Counted from the first letter of the stretch, positions 22,621 through 30,583 are shown. The stretch: DNA of 42,381 nt from Chloroflexi bacterium CFX6 (GCA_030263595.1 SZPG01000014.1:1-42381); one strand, 5' to 3'. The notes: generated by a model not told the origin, from the letters alone. A program made the numbers and translations.

Positions 22621-22646
22621 ATAAAAATCCTCCGGGGGCGGAGGAT
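22621..22646 (-). terminator. Riboswitch-controlled terminator
   Basis: An 8-bp stem (ATCCTCCG/CGGAGGAT), a 4-nt loop, then TTTTTAT on the minus strand. It lies directly downstream of the TPP aptamer and before thiN, which is the position of an expression platform that stops transcription when TPP is bound. Confidence 0.8.
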
Positions 22647-22659
22647 GGTTGTTGCTGAA

Positions 22660-22757
22660 TCTATGTTCCCTCCGCCAGTATGACCTGGATCAGGTGATGC
22701 GGGTCGAGCGCTGCACGCTCCTCTCAGTCCCGTAACGCGGGACTCCCCGTTCGGTTG
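22660..22757 (-). promoter_or_regulatory. TPP riboswitch (THI element)
   Basis: Read on the minus strand, the aptamer shows the conserved parts in order: GGGGAGTCCC, the pyrimidine-sensor loop ACTGAGAGG, then GACCCG, the ACCTGATCCAGGTCATAC block, and the closing CTGGCGGAGGGAAC. These match the universal TPP aptamer, with a variable P3 arm (CCCGCGTTACGGG). A terminator follows within 20 nt, so the switch likely works at transcription. It controls thiN and the thiamine importer genes. Confidence 0.95.
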
Positions 22758-22764
22758 CGCGGTT

Positions 22765-22793
22765 ATCCTAATGCGGTTTTGGTTCCTTGTCAA
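22765..22793 (-). promoter_or_regulatory. Promoter of the thiamine operon
   Basis: A perfect TTGACA (complement at 22788-22793), a 17-nt spacer, and TAGGAT (complement at 22765-22770). Transcription would start a few nt before the TPP aptamer. Confidence 0.8.
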
Positions 22794-22838
22794 TTCAAAA
22801 ATCAAGTTCGCCTTCGATCGCCTTACACTCTTATAACC

Positions 22839-23075
22839 AGGACGCGGACGAGCGCGGGAAACGCGGATACAAGGCGCTTTTTCGGGCATTTCCTCTAAAA
22901 ATCCGCGTTAATCCGCGTCCCAATACCAAAGCGTAAGAGAGTCCGTCTCGCCTCCATTTTTATCCAACAGGATCATTTCGGAATTCCCCGCCAGGGAAAC
23001 CGAAAAAAGATCGCGACTCCTTACAATTCTGTATTTTTTCATGCCTCGCGAATCACCCCTGTTACCAGAACCCGC
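22839..23075. other. Gene-free stretch with inverted GCGGAT/ATCCGC repeat
   Basis: No ORF of note. The left part (22839-22921) contains GGACGCGGAC...ACGCGGATAC on one side and AATCCGCGTTAATCCGCGTCC on the other, a decayed inverted repeat of a dispersed type. The remainder up to the promoter at 23076 shows nothing recognisable. Confidence 0.5.
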
Positions 23076-23104
23076 TTGCCTCCCTCCTGCTGACGTGATA
23101 AACT
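23076..23104 (+). promoter_or_regulatory. Candidate promoter of the roadblock/Y1 fusion gene
   Basis: TTGCCT (23076-23081), a 17-nt spacer, TAAACT (23099-23104) preceded by TG (extended -10). It would give a leader of about 115 nt before ATG 23229. Confidence 0.5.
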
Positions 23105-23115
23105 ACAAACGAACG

Positions 23116-23226
23116 ATGAAGGACCTGCACCCCGCGACGGACGACGCCGGTTTTGCAAACGTCGTGCGGCAGGACAACGGGCAGGCGTCACGTTGCGAAA
23201 ACCGACCCACTCTCAGGAATTGTTGA
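23116..23226 (+). CDS. Possible 36-codon upstream ORF
   Basis: This ORF starts about 11 nt after the predicted -10 box and ends 2 nt before ATG 23229 of the next gene. It encodes a polar peptide (MKDLHPATDDAGFANVVRQ...) without a recognisable domain or ribosome-binding site. Its exact abutment on the following start would allow translational coupling, but it could also be chance. Confidence 0.25.
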   Translation: MKDLHPATDDAGFANVVRQDNGQASRCENRPTLRNC

Positions 23227-23228
23227 CC

Positions 23229-24530
23229 ATGTTGAACAACAATCCGCTCCACCCAAAACACTCCCGCGCCGGCGACCATTCACCCGCCGTCCGCACGAAC
23301 AATGACGGCGAACTCCCCTGGATGGGCGATGCGACCAAAGCCGCGCAACATCTTACGCGGCTCACGCTCGAATCGTCCGCGCAGGCGGCGTTGATCACGC
23401 GCAGGAACGCCCTGTGGGCGTACGCCGGCCAACTGTCACAGGAGGCGGCGAAGGAACTGGCTACGACGGTCACGCGTCATTGGGACGGGCAAAGGGGGAG
23501 CGACCTCCTGCGTTTCGTCCGCCTCGAAGCGACCAAAGCCGAGCACATGCTCTATGCCACGCGTCTCGCGGACGACGTGGTGCTGGCGCTGGTCTTCGAC
23601 GCGGAGACCCCGTTCAGCACGATCCGTATGCAGGCGGGTCAACTGGTGAATCGGCTTTCGTCGCCGGGATTGACCGAGGCGATGGATCCGCATTCGAAGC
23701 AGGATCAGGCTCCGGCGGCGTATGAAGCGCCGACCCAGTTCGTCGAGGAAGAGGACGAGGGAGATTTCGACGTCGAATTCCCAAACATCGCAAACATCCT
23801 GGACGACGTCCCGCCTCCTTCGCCTTCGGCAAAATCCGCAGAACCTCCGCCGGAACAGAGCGGCACGCGACCCTCCCAGCCGCGAGCGGGGAAATTCAGC
23901 CGCGAGAGTTCGCCCGCCGTGCGCGTGGACAATCTGTTGATCTCCGCGCAGGACAACGATCAAACCGTCGAGCACGCGGTGGAGGATTTCAACGCCACCA
24001 TGCCCTCCAGATCGCGCAGGCGGCCCGATACGCCGGTGCGCGCCCCCGCGCCGGGCGAATTGGATGAAACCCGCCCGCATTCGATCACGGAGGTAGCTGG
24101 ACGCGTCATGCTCGAACCGATCACGCCGGGTCTGTATAACCTGACCTATGCCTGTTTGCTGGTGCCGCGTTTTTCATCCCACTACCTGACCGGCGATCTT
24201 TCGGAGCGGCTCTCGGAATGGCTTCCGCAGATTTGCATCGCGTTCGGCTGGCGGTTGGAATATCTTGCCGTGCGCCCGGAGTACGTGCAATGGGTGGTGA
24301 ACGTCCCACCTGCGGCTTCGCCGGGTTACCTCATGCGCATCATGCGCCAGCAGACCTCGGAAAAGATCTTCGCTGAATTTCCGCGTTTGAAAAAGGAAAA
24401 TCCCTCCGGCGATTTTTGGGCGCCGGGTTATCTCATCATGGGCGGCGCGCAACCTCATCCGCCGCAACTGGTGAAGGAATACATCAAACAAACCCGCCAG
24501 CGGCAGGGGTTCTCTCAACCGAGACAATGA
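23229..24530 (+). CDS. Roadblock-like domain fused to a degenerate IS200/Y1 transposase domain
   Basis: A 433-residue protein in three parts. Residues about 35-135 read as a roadblock/LC7-like sensory domain (RRNALWAYAGQLSQEAAKEL, then LYATRLADDVVLALVF and PFSTIRMQAGQLVNRL). A Pro/Ser/acidic linker follows (about 150-290). Residues about 300-425 follow the IS200-type HUH transposase fold (LYNLTYACLLVPRFSSHYL, WRLEYLAVRPEYVQWVVNVPP, FWAPGYLIMGG, VKEYIKQTR). The HUH metal motif, normally DHVH, is E-Y352-V-Q354 here, so both histidines are lost; the tyrosine Y418 is kept. It is probably a domesticated, non-cleaving nucleic-acid-binding protein. A terminator follows, so it is likely monocistronic. 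Confidence 0.7.
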   Translation: MLNNNPLHPKHSRAGDHSPAVRTNNDGELPWMGDATKAAQHLTRLTLESSAQAALITRRNALWAYAGQLSQEAAKELATTVTRHWDGQRGSDLLRFVRLEATKAEHMLYATRLADDVVLALVFDAETPFSTIRMQAGQLVNRLSSPGLTEAMDPHSKQDQAPAAYEAPTQFVEEEDEGDFDVEFPNIANILDDVPPPSPSAKSAEPPPEQSGTRPSQPRAGKFSRESSPAVRVDNLLISAQDNDQTVEHAVEDFNATMPSRSRRRPDTPVRAPAPGELDETRPHSITEVAGRVMLEPITPGLYNLTYACLLVPRFSSHYLTGDLSERLSEWLPQICIAFGWRLEYLAVRPEYVQWVVNVPPAASPGYLMRIMRQQTSEKIFAEFPRLKKENPSGDFWAPGYLIMGGAQPHPPQLVKEYIKQTRQRQGFSQPRQ

Positions 24531-24552
24531 ATCCATTGACAAAGCAGGAAGA

Positions 24553-24586
24553 AGCGCAGAGTATAATAATCACCCTGCGCTTTTTT
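24553..24586 (+). terminator. Terminator after the roadblock/Y1 fusion gene
   Basis: A 7-bp stem AGCGCAG/CTGCGCT with a 15-nt loop and a TTTTTT tract. The loop contains a TATAAT, which could double as a -10 box for polA. The following 60 nt hold a degenerate tandem of CACTGATCACTG-type units. Confidence 0.65.
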
Positions 24587-24647
24587 GTTTTCCCTGACGA
24601 CTGCTCACTGATCACTGTTCACTGCTCACTGATAACTGGAATCCAAC

Positions 24648-27443
24648 ATGCCCCCCACCCTTTACCTCATTGATGGACACGCCCTCGCCTACCGCATGTA
24701 TTACGCGCTGACCGCAGGCGGAGGCAGTCAACGCTGGCAGACCTCGAAGGGCGAACCCACTGCGGGAACTTATGGTTTTGCGCGCGAATTGTTCCGTATC
24801 ATCGAACAGGAGAAGCCCGAATACCTTGCCGTCGCGTTCGATGTGGGAAAGACCTTTCGCGATGAACTTTTCCCCGCATACAAAGGCACGCGCGAAAAAA
24901 TGCCCGACGACCTCCGTCCGCAGATCGAGCGCATCCGCCAGATGGTGGACGCGTTCAACATCCCGCGCCTCGAGATGGAAGGCTACGAAGCGGACGACGT
25001 GTTGGGCTCGGTGGCGCGCATCGCCGCCGAGCAGGGACTCGGCGTCAAGATCGTCACCGGCGACCGCGACCTGCTGCAACTTGTGGACAAACGCACGGCG
25101 GTCTATCTCGCGGGCGACGACCAGAATTACATCACGGAGGAGAACGTCGTAAAAAAACTTGGCGTCCGCCCCGACCAGGTTGTGGATTACAAAGCCCTCG
25201 TCGGCGACAAATCCGATAACATTCCCGGCGTGGCGGGCGTCGGCGAAAAAACCGCCATCGCATTGCTCGAAAAATACAAAACCCTCGACGGCATCTACGA
25301 ACACATTGACGAGATCGAAAAACGCTGGAGAACCAAACTCGAAGACAACAAAGAGAACGCCTACCTCAGCCGCGAACTGGCGCGCATCAAAACCGACCTC
25401 GACATCAAACTGGATCTGGAACACGCAAGGGCGCGCGACCTGAACGTCCCCGCCATCGAAGCCTTTTTCAGGGAACTGGAATTCCGTTCGCTTCTCAAGA
25501 CCCTCGAGCGGTTGACCGGTCAATCAGCCTCTGCCTCCGCCTCGGACGTTTCCTCGCCAAACGCGGCGGGACAGTTGTCCCTGTTTGCGAACGAGCCGCC
25601 GGTCGTCGTCGCGCCGAACGTGGAAGCGGGCATCACGGTCAACGTCGTTGACACAGACGAAAAACTTGCAGACCTCGTAAAAACGCTGAACAAAGCCAGG
25701 GTCATTTCCTTCGACACCGAGACCACCTCCACCGAAGAGCTGAAGGCGGAGATCGTCGGCATTTCGCTCGCGGTCAGGGAGGGCGAGGGCTACTACATCC
25801 CGGTTGGGCACCGCGCGGGAAACAATCTTCCGCTTGGGAAAGTTCTCTCCGCATTGCGCGAACCATTGACCGATCCAAAGATCGGCAAGATCGCGCACAA
25901 CGCCAAATACGATTACATCGTCCTCGCCAAACACGGACTGGTCGTCGCGCCGCTTACGTTCGACACCATGCTTGCAGAGTTCATTGTTGACCCCTCCTCG
26001 CGCAACCTGGGGTTGAAAAATCTCGCCTTCGCCAAACTCGGCGAAGAGATGACCCACATCGAAGACCTGATCGGAAAAGGCAAAAAGCAGATCAGCATGG
26101 CAGAGGTGGCGGTCGAGTCCGTTGCGCCGTATGCCGTGGCGGACGCTGAAGCGACCCTGCGCCTCATGCCCATCCTGCAGGCGGAGGTCAAACGCGTGAA
26201 CGGCGAAAAACTGCTCGAGGACATTGACCTGCCTCTTACGCCCGTCCTCGCGGACATGGAAATGGAAGGTGTTTTGCTCGACCTGCCTTTCTTGAAACAG
26301 ATGTCCGATGAAATGGCGAAACGGTTGGCGGAGATCGAAAAACAGATCTTCGACTCGGTCGGCAAAACCTTCAACGTCAATTCCACGCAGCAACTCTCGG
26401 ACGTGCTTTTCAAGACCCTCGGACTGGAGCCGCCGGATCGCGGCAACAAGACTGCCAGCGGACACTACTCCACCTCGGCGGGCGTGCTCGACCTGCTAAA
26501 AGGAAAACATCCGGTGGTGGATTGGGTGCTCGAACACCGCGAACTTTCGAAGTTGAAGTCCACCTACCTCGACGCGCTGCCGCAGGCGGTGGATTCAAAG
26601 ACCGGGCGCGTTCACACCTCCTACAGCCAGGTCGGCGCGGTGACCGGGCGTCTCTCCTCGAACAATCCGAACTTGCAGAACATTCCAATCCGCACGGAAA
26701 CGGGACGACGCGTCCGCAACGGCTTCATTGCAGGCAATGGCAACGTCCTGCTTTCGGTGGACTACTCGCAGATCGAATTGCGCATCGTCGCGCACATGGC
26801 TCAGGACGAGGCGATGCTGGCGGCGTTCCGCGCGGGCGAGGATATCCACGCCACGACCGCCGCGGCAATTTACGGCGTAAGTCCCGAAGCGGTGACGAAG
26901 GAAATGCGCCGTCACGCCAAGGCGATCAACTTCGGACTCATCTACGGCATGTCCGCGTTCGGTCTTACGCGTTCCACAGACCTCACTCTCGCGGAGGCGG
27001 AGAACTTCGTCAGGACCTATTTCGAGAAATTCCCCGGCGTCAAAAAATATCTCGATGGAATTCGCAGGCAAGCCGCGCAACAGGGATACGTCGAAACGCT
27101 GCTTGGGCGGAGGAGATATTTCCCCGCGTTGCAAAGCAAGTCCAATCCGCAGATGAAGAACCGTGAGGAACGCGAAGCCATCAACGCCCCCATTCAGGGA
27201 ACCGCGGCGGACATCATGAAGATCGCCATGCTCAAGATCCCGCCGGCGCTGGAGAAGGCGGGGCTGAAGGCAAGGATGCTTTTGCAGGTACACGACGAGA
27301 TCGTATTGGAATGTCCGAAGGAGGAGTTGGAAGAGACGGCGAAGGTCGTAAAGGAAACGATGGCGAACGCCTACCCGTTGAACATCCCCCTTTCCACCGA
27401 AGCGCGCTATGGAAGAAATTGGGGCGCGATGAAGGTAATTTGA
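24648..27443 (+). CDS. polA: DNA polymerase I
   Basis: A 931-residue repair and Okazaki-fragment polymerase. Residues 1-290 are the 5'-3' exonuclease (LYLIDGHALAYRMYYAL, AFDVGKTFRDELFPAYKGTR, EADDVLGS, GDRDLLQLV, GDKSDNIPGVAGVGEKTA). The 3'-5' proofreading domain is intact: D356 and E358 (FDTET), HNAKYDY and YAVADAEAT. The polymerase domain has motif A with D705 (SVDYSQIELR), motif B (RRHAKAINFGLIYGMSAFGL) and motif C with D883 (QVHDEIV). The length is typical, and no insertion is seen. The promoter may lie in the preceding terminator loop; the gene is followed within 50 nt by the TPR gene, which has its own -10 box. Confidence 0.97.
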   Translation: MPPTLYLIDGHALAYRMYYALTAGGGSQRWQTSKGEPTAGTYGFARELFRIIEQEKPEYLAVAFDVGKTFRDELFPAYKGTREKMPDDLRPQIERIRQMVDAFNIPRLEMEGYEADDVLGSVARIAAEQGLGVKIVTGDRDLLQLVDKRTAVYLAGDDQNYITEENVVKKLGVRPDQVVDYKALVGDKSDNIPGVAGVGEKTAIALLEKYKTLDGIYEHIDEIEKRWRTKLEDNKENAYLSRELARIKTDLDIKLDLEHARARDLNVPAIEAFFRELEFRSLLKTLERLTGQSASASASDVSSPNAAGQLSLFANEPPVVVAPNVEAGITVNVVDTDEKLADLVKTLNKARVISFDTETTSTEELKAEIVGISLAVREGEGYYIPVGHRAGNNLPLGKVLSALREPLTDPKIGKIAHNAKYDYIVLAKHGLVVAPLTFDTMLAEFIVDPSSRNLGLKNLAFAKLGEEMTHIEDLIGKGKKQISMAEVAVESVAPYAVADAEATLRLMPILQAEVKRVNGEKLLEDIDLPLTPVLADMEMEGVLLDLPFLKQMSDEMAKRLAEIEKQIFDSVGKTFNVNSTQQLSDVLFKTLGLEPPDRGNKTASGHYSTSAGVLDLLKGKHPVVDWVLEHRELSKLKSTYLDALPQAVDSKTGRVHTSYSQVGAVTGRLSSNNPNLQNIPIRTETGRRVRNGFIAGNGNVLLSVDYSQIELRIVAHMAQDEAMLAAFRAGEDIHATTAAAIYGVSPEAVTKEMRRHAKAINFGLIYGMSAFGLTRSTDLTLAEAENFVRTYFEKFPGVKKYLDGIRRQAAQQGYVETLLGRRRYFPALQSKSNPQMKNREEREAINAPIQGTAADIMKIAMLKIPPALEKAGLKARMLLQVHDEIVLECPKEELEETAKVVKETMANAYPLNIPLSTEARYGRNWGAMKVI

Positions 27444-27476
27444 CATCCCAATGGCGGGGTCATCCCCTCCCTACGG

Positions 27477-27482
27477 TATAAT
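27477..27482 (+). promoter_or_regulatory. -10 box 7 nt before the TPR gene start
   Basis: A perfect TATAAT (27477-27482) followed by ACCCACC and ATG 27490. The spacing is the same as for the DUF2085 gene and suggests a leaderless mRNA. There is no clear -35 box. Confidence 0.6.
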
Positions 27483-27489
27483 ACCCACC

Positions 27490-29802
27490 ATGCCCGGCCG
27501 AGAAGACATTTTCCAGAAAGCGATGAACGAGGGACATTCCTTCGCGTGGGACCAGGAATGGGACAAAGCCGCGGTTGCCTACCGCAGGGCATTGCAGGAA
27601 TTTCCCGACCATCCCAAGGCGCTCAACAGTCTGGGGCTGGCATTGTACCAGCAGGGCGAATTCGAAGAGGCGATGCAGATCTACAAACGCGTCGCGCAAG
27701 TCTCTCCGCAGGACCCCGTTCCCATGGAAAAACTGGCGCAACTACTCGAACGCACCGGGCACCTCAAGGAAGCCATAGACGCGGCGTACAAAGCCGCAGA
27801 CCTTTTCCTCAACCAGCGCGACGTGGACAAAGCCATCGAGAACTGGGTGCGCGTCACCTCGCTCAACCCGGAACACGTCCTCGCCCATTCACGCCTCGCC
27901 CTCGCGCACGAGAGGCTCGGTCACAAGACCCAGGCGGTCGCCGAGTACATCGCGCTCGCCAGTCTCGTGCAGCGCACGGGCAACATGGACAAGACAGCCG
28001 AACTCGTCAACAAGGCTTTGAAGATCATGCCCGAAAGCGCCGAAGCCAAACAGGCGCAGACTCTCCTGCGCTCCGGGCAACTCCTTCCCAGGCCCCTGCG
28101 CCCCAAAGGTGGGACGGGACCCATCGCAATGGCGCAGGCGAAACAAATGGAAAAGCCCAAAAAGGAAAGCGATTCGGGGCTGGACCCGATTGCCGAAGCG
28201 CGCCAAAAAGCCTTGACGCGTCTGGCGGAAATCCTCTTCGATTACACCACCGACGAAGGCGCCGCGGTCGCGCAGCAGGCGCGCCGGGGGATGCAAGCCC
28301 TCATGCGCGGCACGGGGCAGTTGAACCTCCAGCAAAACGAACAGTCGAGGGTCGTCCTGCACCTGGGGCAGGCGATTGACCTGCAAAGCAAGGGCAAAGA
28401 CGAACAAGCCGCGGAGGAACTCGAACACGCCCTCGAAGCCGGTTTCAATCATCCCGCGCTGTATTTCAACCTGGGCTTGCTGCGCGCCTCGGACGAACGG
28501 CTCGAATCCTCCCTGCGCCATCTGGCGCACGCCGTAAAGCACAACGACTTCAACCTGGGGGCGCGCCTGCTCATGGGACAGATCAACCAGAAACTCGGCC
28601 GTTTGCAACAAGCCTCCATCGAGTATCTGGAGGCGCTGAAACTGGCGGACGCGGCGATCGTCCCGGCGGAGAATGCCGACGAACTGCGTCAGATGTATGA
28701 GCCGCTGATCGAAGCGCAATCAACCCAAACGGACGAAGAGGCGCTCAAACGCCTGTGCGATAACGTCAACAATCTGCTCATGCGCAAGAACTGGCGCGAT
28801 CACCTGTATCACTCCCGCGAACAAATGCCGAAGAGCGACGTCCCCATGCCGTTGGCGGAGATCATCCTGCAGGCGCAGTCCAGCCAGGTGCTGGAAGCGG
28901 TCAATCACGTCCATCAACTTGCGCGCGCGGGTCAGTTGCGAACCGCCATGGAGGAGGCGTTCCATGCGCTTGCCTCCGCCCCCGCTTACCTACCCCTCCA
29001 CACCCTGATGGGCGACCTGCTCGTGCGCGAAAACCACATCCCCGAAGCCATCGCAAAATTCAGCGTCATCGCCCAGGCGTATAGCGTCCGCGGAGAGACC
29101 GCGCAAGCCTCCAAGGTCCTCAAGCGCATCATCCAACTCTCCCCCATGGACATGAAGGCGCGCACCAAATTGATTGACCAGTTCGTGGCGCGGGGCCAGG
29201 TGGACGACGCCATTCGGGAATACCTCGAACTGGCTGACATCTATTACCGCCTCGCCGAACTCGACAACGCGCGCAAGACCTACACGACCGCCCTGCGCGT
29301 CATCCAGCAGGCTGGCGGGAACCGCCAGTGGAACGTCCATATCCTGCAGCGCATGGCGGATATTGACATGCAGAGACTGGATTGGAGACAAGCCATCCGC
29401 GTGTACGAACAGATCCGCACCCTGCGCCCCGACGACGAGGGCGCGCGCAAAAACCTGATTGACCTCAGCCTGCGGCTCGGTCAAACGGCGCAAGCCGCGG
29501 CAGAGATCGAAAGTTACATGTCCCATTTGCAGGCGCACAACAATAGCGCGCGGGCGATCACATTCATCGAGGAACTGCTCGAAGAACATCCCGACGATCC
29601 GACCCTGCGCCGCAGCCTGGCGCAGGCGTACCACCAGGCGGGGCGCATGGAGGACGCCGTCCGGGAACTCGACGCGCTGGCGGAGTCCATGCTCGAATCA
29701 GGGAGGAAGGAGGAGGCGGTGGTCATCATCAACCAGATCCTCCTGATGAACCCGCCCAACGCGGATCAATATCGTCAATTGCTGATGCAGTTGCAGAGCT
29801 GA
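27490..29802 (+). CDS. Large tetratricopeptide-repeat protein
   Basis: A 770-residue protein made almost entirely of TPR helix pairs. Good TPR units are seen at about residues 20-90 (AVAYRRALQEFPDHPKALNS, LALYQQGEFEEAMQIYKRVAQ), 315-420, 500-600 and to the end (LAQAYHQAGRMEDAVRELDAL). No signal peptide or enzyme domain is present, so it is probably a cytoplasmic scaffold for protein-protein contacts; no partner is apparent from the neighbours. The start is ATG 27490 because of the -10 box 7 nt upstream; the in-frame extension to 27451 overlaps that promoter. A strong terminator follows the stop. Confidence 0.85.
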   Translation: MPGREDIFQKAMNEGHSFAWDQEWDKAAVAYRRALQEFPDHPKALNSLGLALYQQGEFEEAMQIYKRVAQVSPQDPVPMEKLAQLLERTGHLKEAIDAAYKAADLFLNQRDVDKAIENWVRVTSLNPEHVLAHSRLALAHERLGHKTQAVAEYIALASLVQRTGNMDKTAELVNKALKIMPESAEAKQAQTLLRSGQLLPRPLRPKGGTGPIAMAQAKQMEKPKKESDSGLDPIAEARQKALTRLAEILFDYTTDEGAAVAQQARRGMQALMRGTGQLNLQQNEQSRVVLHLGQAIDLQSKGKDEQAAEELEHALEAGFNHPALYFNLGLLRASDERLESSLRHLAHAVKHNDFNLGARLLMGQINQKLGRLQQASIEYLEALKLADAAIVPAENADELRQMYEPLIEAQSTQTDEEALKRLCDNVNNLLMRKNWRDHLYHSREQMPKSDVPMPLAEIILQAQSSQVLEAVNHVHQLARAGQLRTAMEEAFHALASAPAYLPLHTLMGDLLVRENHIPEAIAKFSVIAQAYSVRGETAQASKVLKRIIQLSPMDMKARTKLIDQFVARGQVDDAIREYLELADIYYRLAELDNARKTYTTALRVIQQAGGNRQWNVHILQRMADIDMQRLDWRQAIRVYEQIRTLRPDDEGARKNLIDLSLRLGQTAQAAAEIESYMSHLQAHNNSARAITFIEELLEEHPDDPTLRRSLAQAYHQAGRMEDAVRELDALAESMLESGRKEEAVVIINQILLMNPPNADQYRQLLMQLQS

Positions 29803-29809
29803 TAAATGG

Positions 29810-29846
29810 ACATCCCGCCACATGGAACGTGGCGGGATGTTTTTAT
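29810..29846. terminator. Terminator between the TPR gene and rnpB
   Basis: A perfect 12-bp stem (ACATCCCGCCAC and its complement), a 7-nt loop, then TTTTATT. It ends the TPR gene on the plus strand and may also stop transcription leaving the RNase P RNA gene on the minus strand. Confidence 0.85.
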
Positions 29847-29854
29847 TCGAACCA

Positions 29855-30391
29855 CCCCAGGCCGGTCTATAAGCCGCATTCTGTCCGTGACGCTGTAGGT
29901 TGGGTAGAGCGGTGTTTTTCCGCTCATATCGAAACCAGGCGCCATTGTGCGATCATCTCTCTGGGCGGCGCGTCGCCGCACCGCTCGATGCGACCTACCC
30001 GGGACTGGCTCTCTCATCGCATGAGAGGGCACGTATGAAGGCGAGCAGCCTCCCGCCATCCGCAGATGGCTTCGTCCCTGCTTGGTCTTGCTCCCGACGG
30101 GGGTTACCTGGCCATCCGTATTACTACAGATGCCGGTGGTCTTTTACACCACCTTTTCACCCTCACCTCCCTCATCCCCAGCCCTTCCCCCAATGGGGGA
30201 AGGGAGTCCCCTCTCCCGAAGGGAGAGGGTTAGGGTGAGGGAGGCGGTCTGTTTCTGTGGCCCTCATCCGGCAGGTTAGCTCCTCACGGAGGGTTCCCCG
30301 CCCCGGGTGCTATCCGACGTCGCGCTCTATGGAGTGCGGACTTTCCTCGATCCCAACAACGCAGGACCGCGATCGCCCGACCGACCTGAGG
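29855..30391 (-). ncRNA. rnpB: RNase P RNA (type A) with enlarged P12 arm
   Basis: The catalytic RNA of RNase P, which trims the 5' ends of tRNAs. On the minus strand the universal parts are present: GAGGAAAGTCCGCAC (30334-30348), ACAGAAACAGACCGCC, GGTGAAAAGGTGG, GTAAAAGACCACC, and near the 3' end GACAGAATGCGGCTTATAGACC. The ends are set by P1: CAGGTCGG (30381-30388) pairs with CCGGCCTG (29858-29865). The total is about 537 nt, longer than usual (350-420), because the arm between CAGACCGCC and GGTGAAAAGG (P12) contains an interspersed repeat of about 84 nt. Confidence 0.95.
30160..30243. repeat. Interspersed repeat forming the P12 arm of RNase P RNA
   Basis: CCCTCACCTCCCTCATCCCC..., with two internal hairpins (CCCTTCCCCC/GGGGGAAGGG and CCCTCTCCC/GGGAGAGGG) and the closing GGGTTAGGGTGAGGGAGG. 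The outer arms pair with each other, so the insertion keeps a helical stalk at the P12 position. It is the same family as at 22580, 36320 and 38416. Confidence 0.85.
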
Positions 30392-30398
30392 CAACCGT

Positions 30399-30427
30399 AT
30401 CATACACGCGTGGAAACGGAACGTCAA
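30399..30427 (-). promoter_or_regulatory. rnpB promoter
   Basis: TTGACG (complement at 30422-30427), a 17-nt spacer, TATGAT (complement at 30399-30404). The start falls at about 30391, exactly where the 5' end of RNase P RNA is expected. Confidence 0.85.
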
Positions 30428-30483
30428 CCGAATTGACGGTCTTGTAAACTTCGAATATTGGAGAATCCGTCAAATGACATTAG

Positions 30484-30583
30484 AATATCAGTACTTCACG
30501 AAAGCGCGTAATTGGCGTTCTCTAACGCCTGATTTGCGCTAGAGAGCGCAATCTACGCGGAGTTTTCGTGATCTACTGAATAT
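30484..30583. repeat. ~100-bp imperfect palindrome upstream of coaE (MITE-like)
   Basis: Long inverted arms: TCACGAAA (30496-30503) with TTTCGTGA (30564-30571) outside; inside, CGCGTAATTGGCGTTCTCTA answers TAGAGAGCGCAATCTACGCG with only a few mismatches; further out ATATCAGTA answers TACTGAATAT. No ORF fits in it. It may be a small non-autonomous mobile element or a large cruciform-forming site, and it lies 34 bp before the coaE start. Confidence 0.65.

Noticed and set aside
24562..24567. TATAAT as the polA promoter
   Set aside because: It lies in the loop of the preceding terminator, and the nearest TTGACA (24537) is 20 nt upstream rather than 17, so the assignment is too weak to list as a promoter.
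29900..30238. 112-residue ORF over the RNase P RNA gene
   Set aside because: The stretch is accounted for by rnpB; conserved RNA motifs occupy it on the opposite strand.
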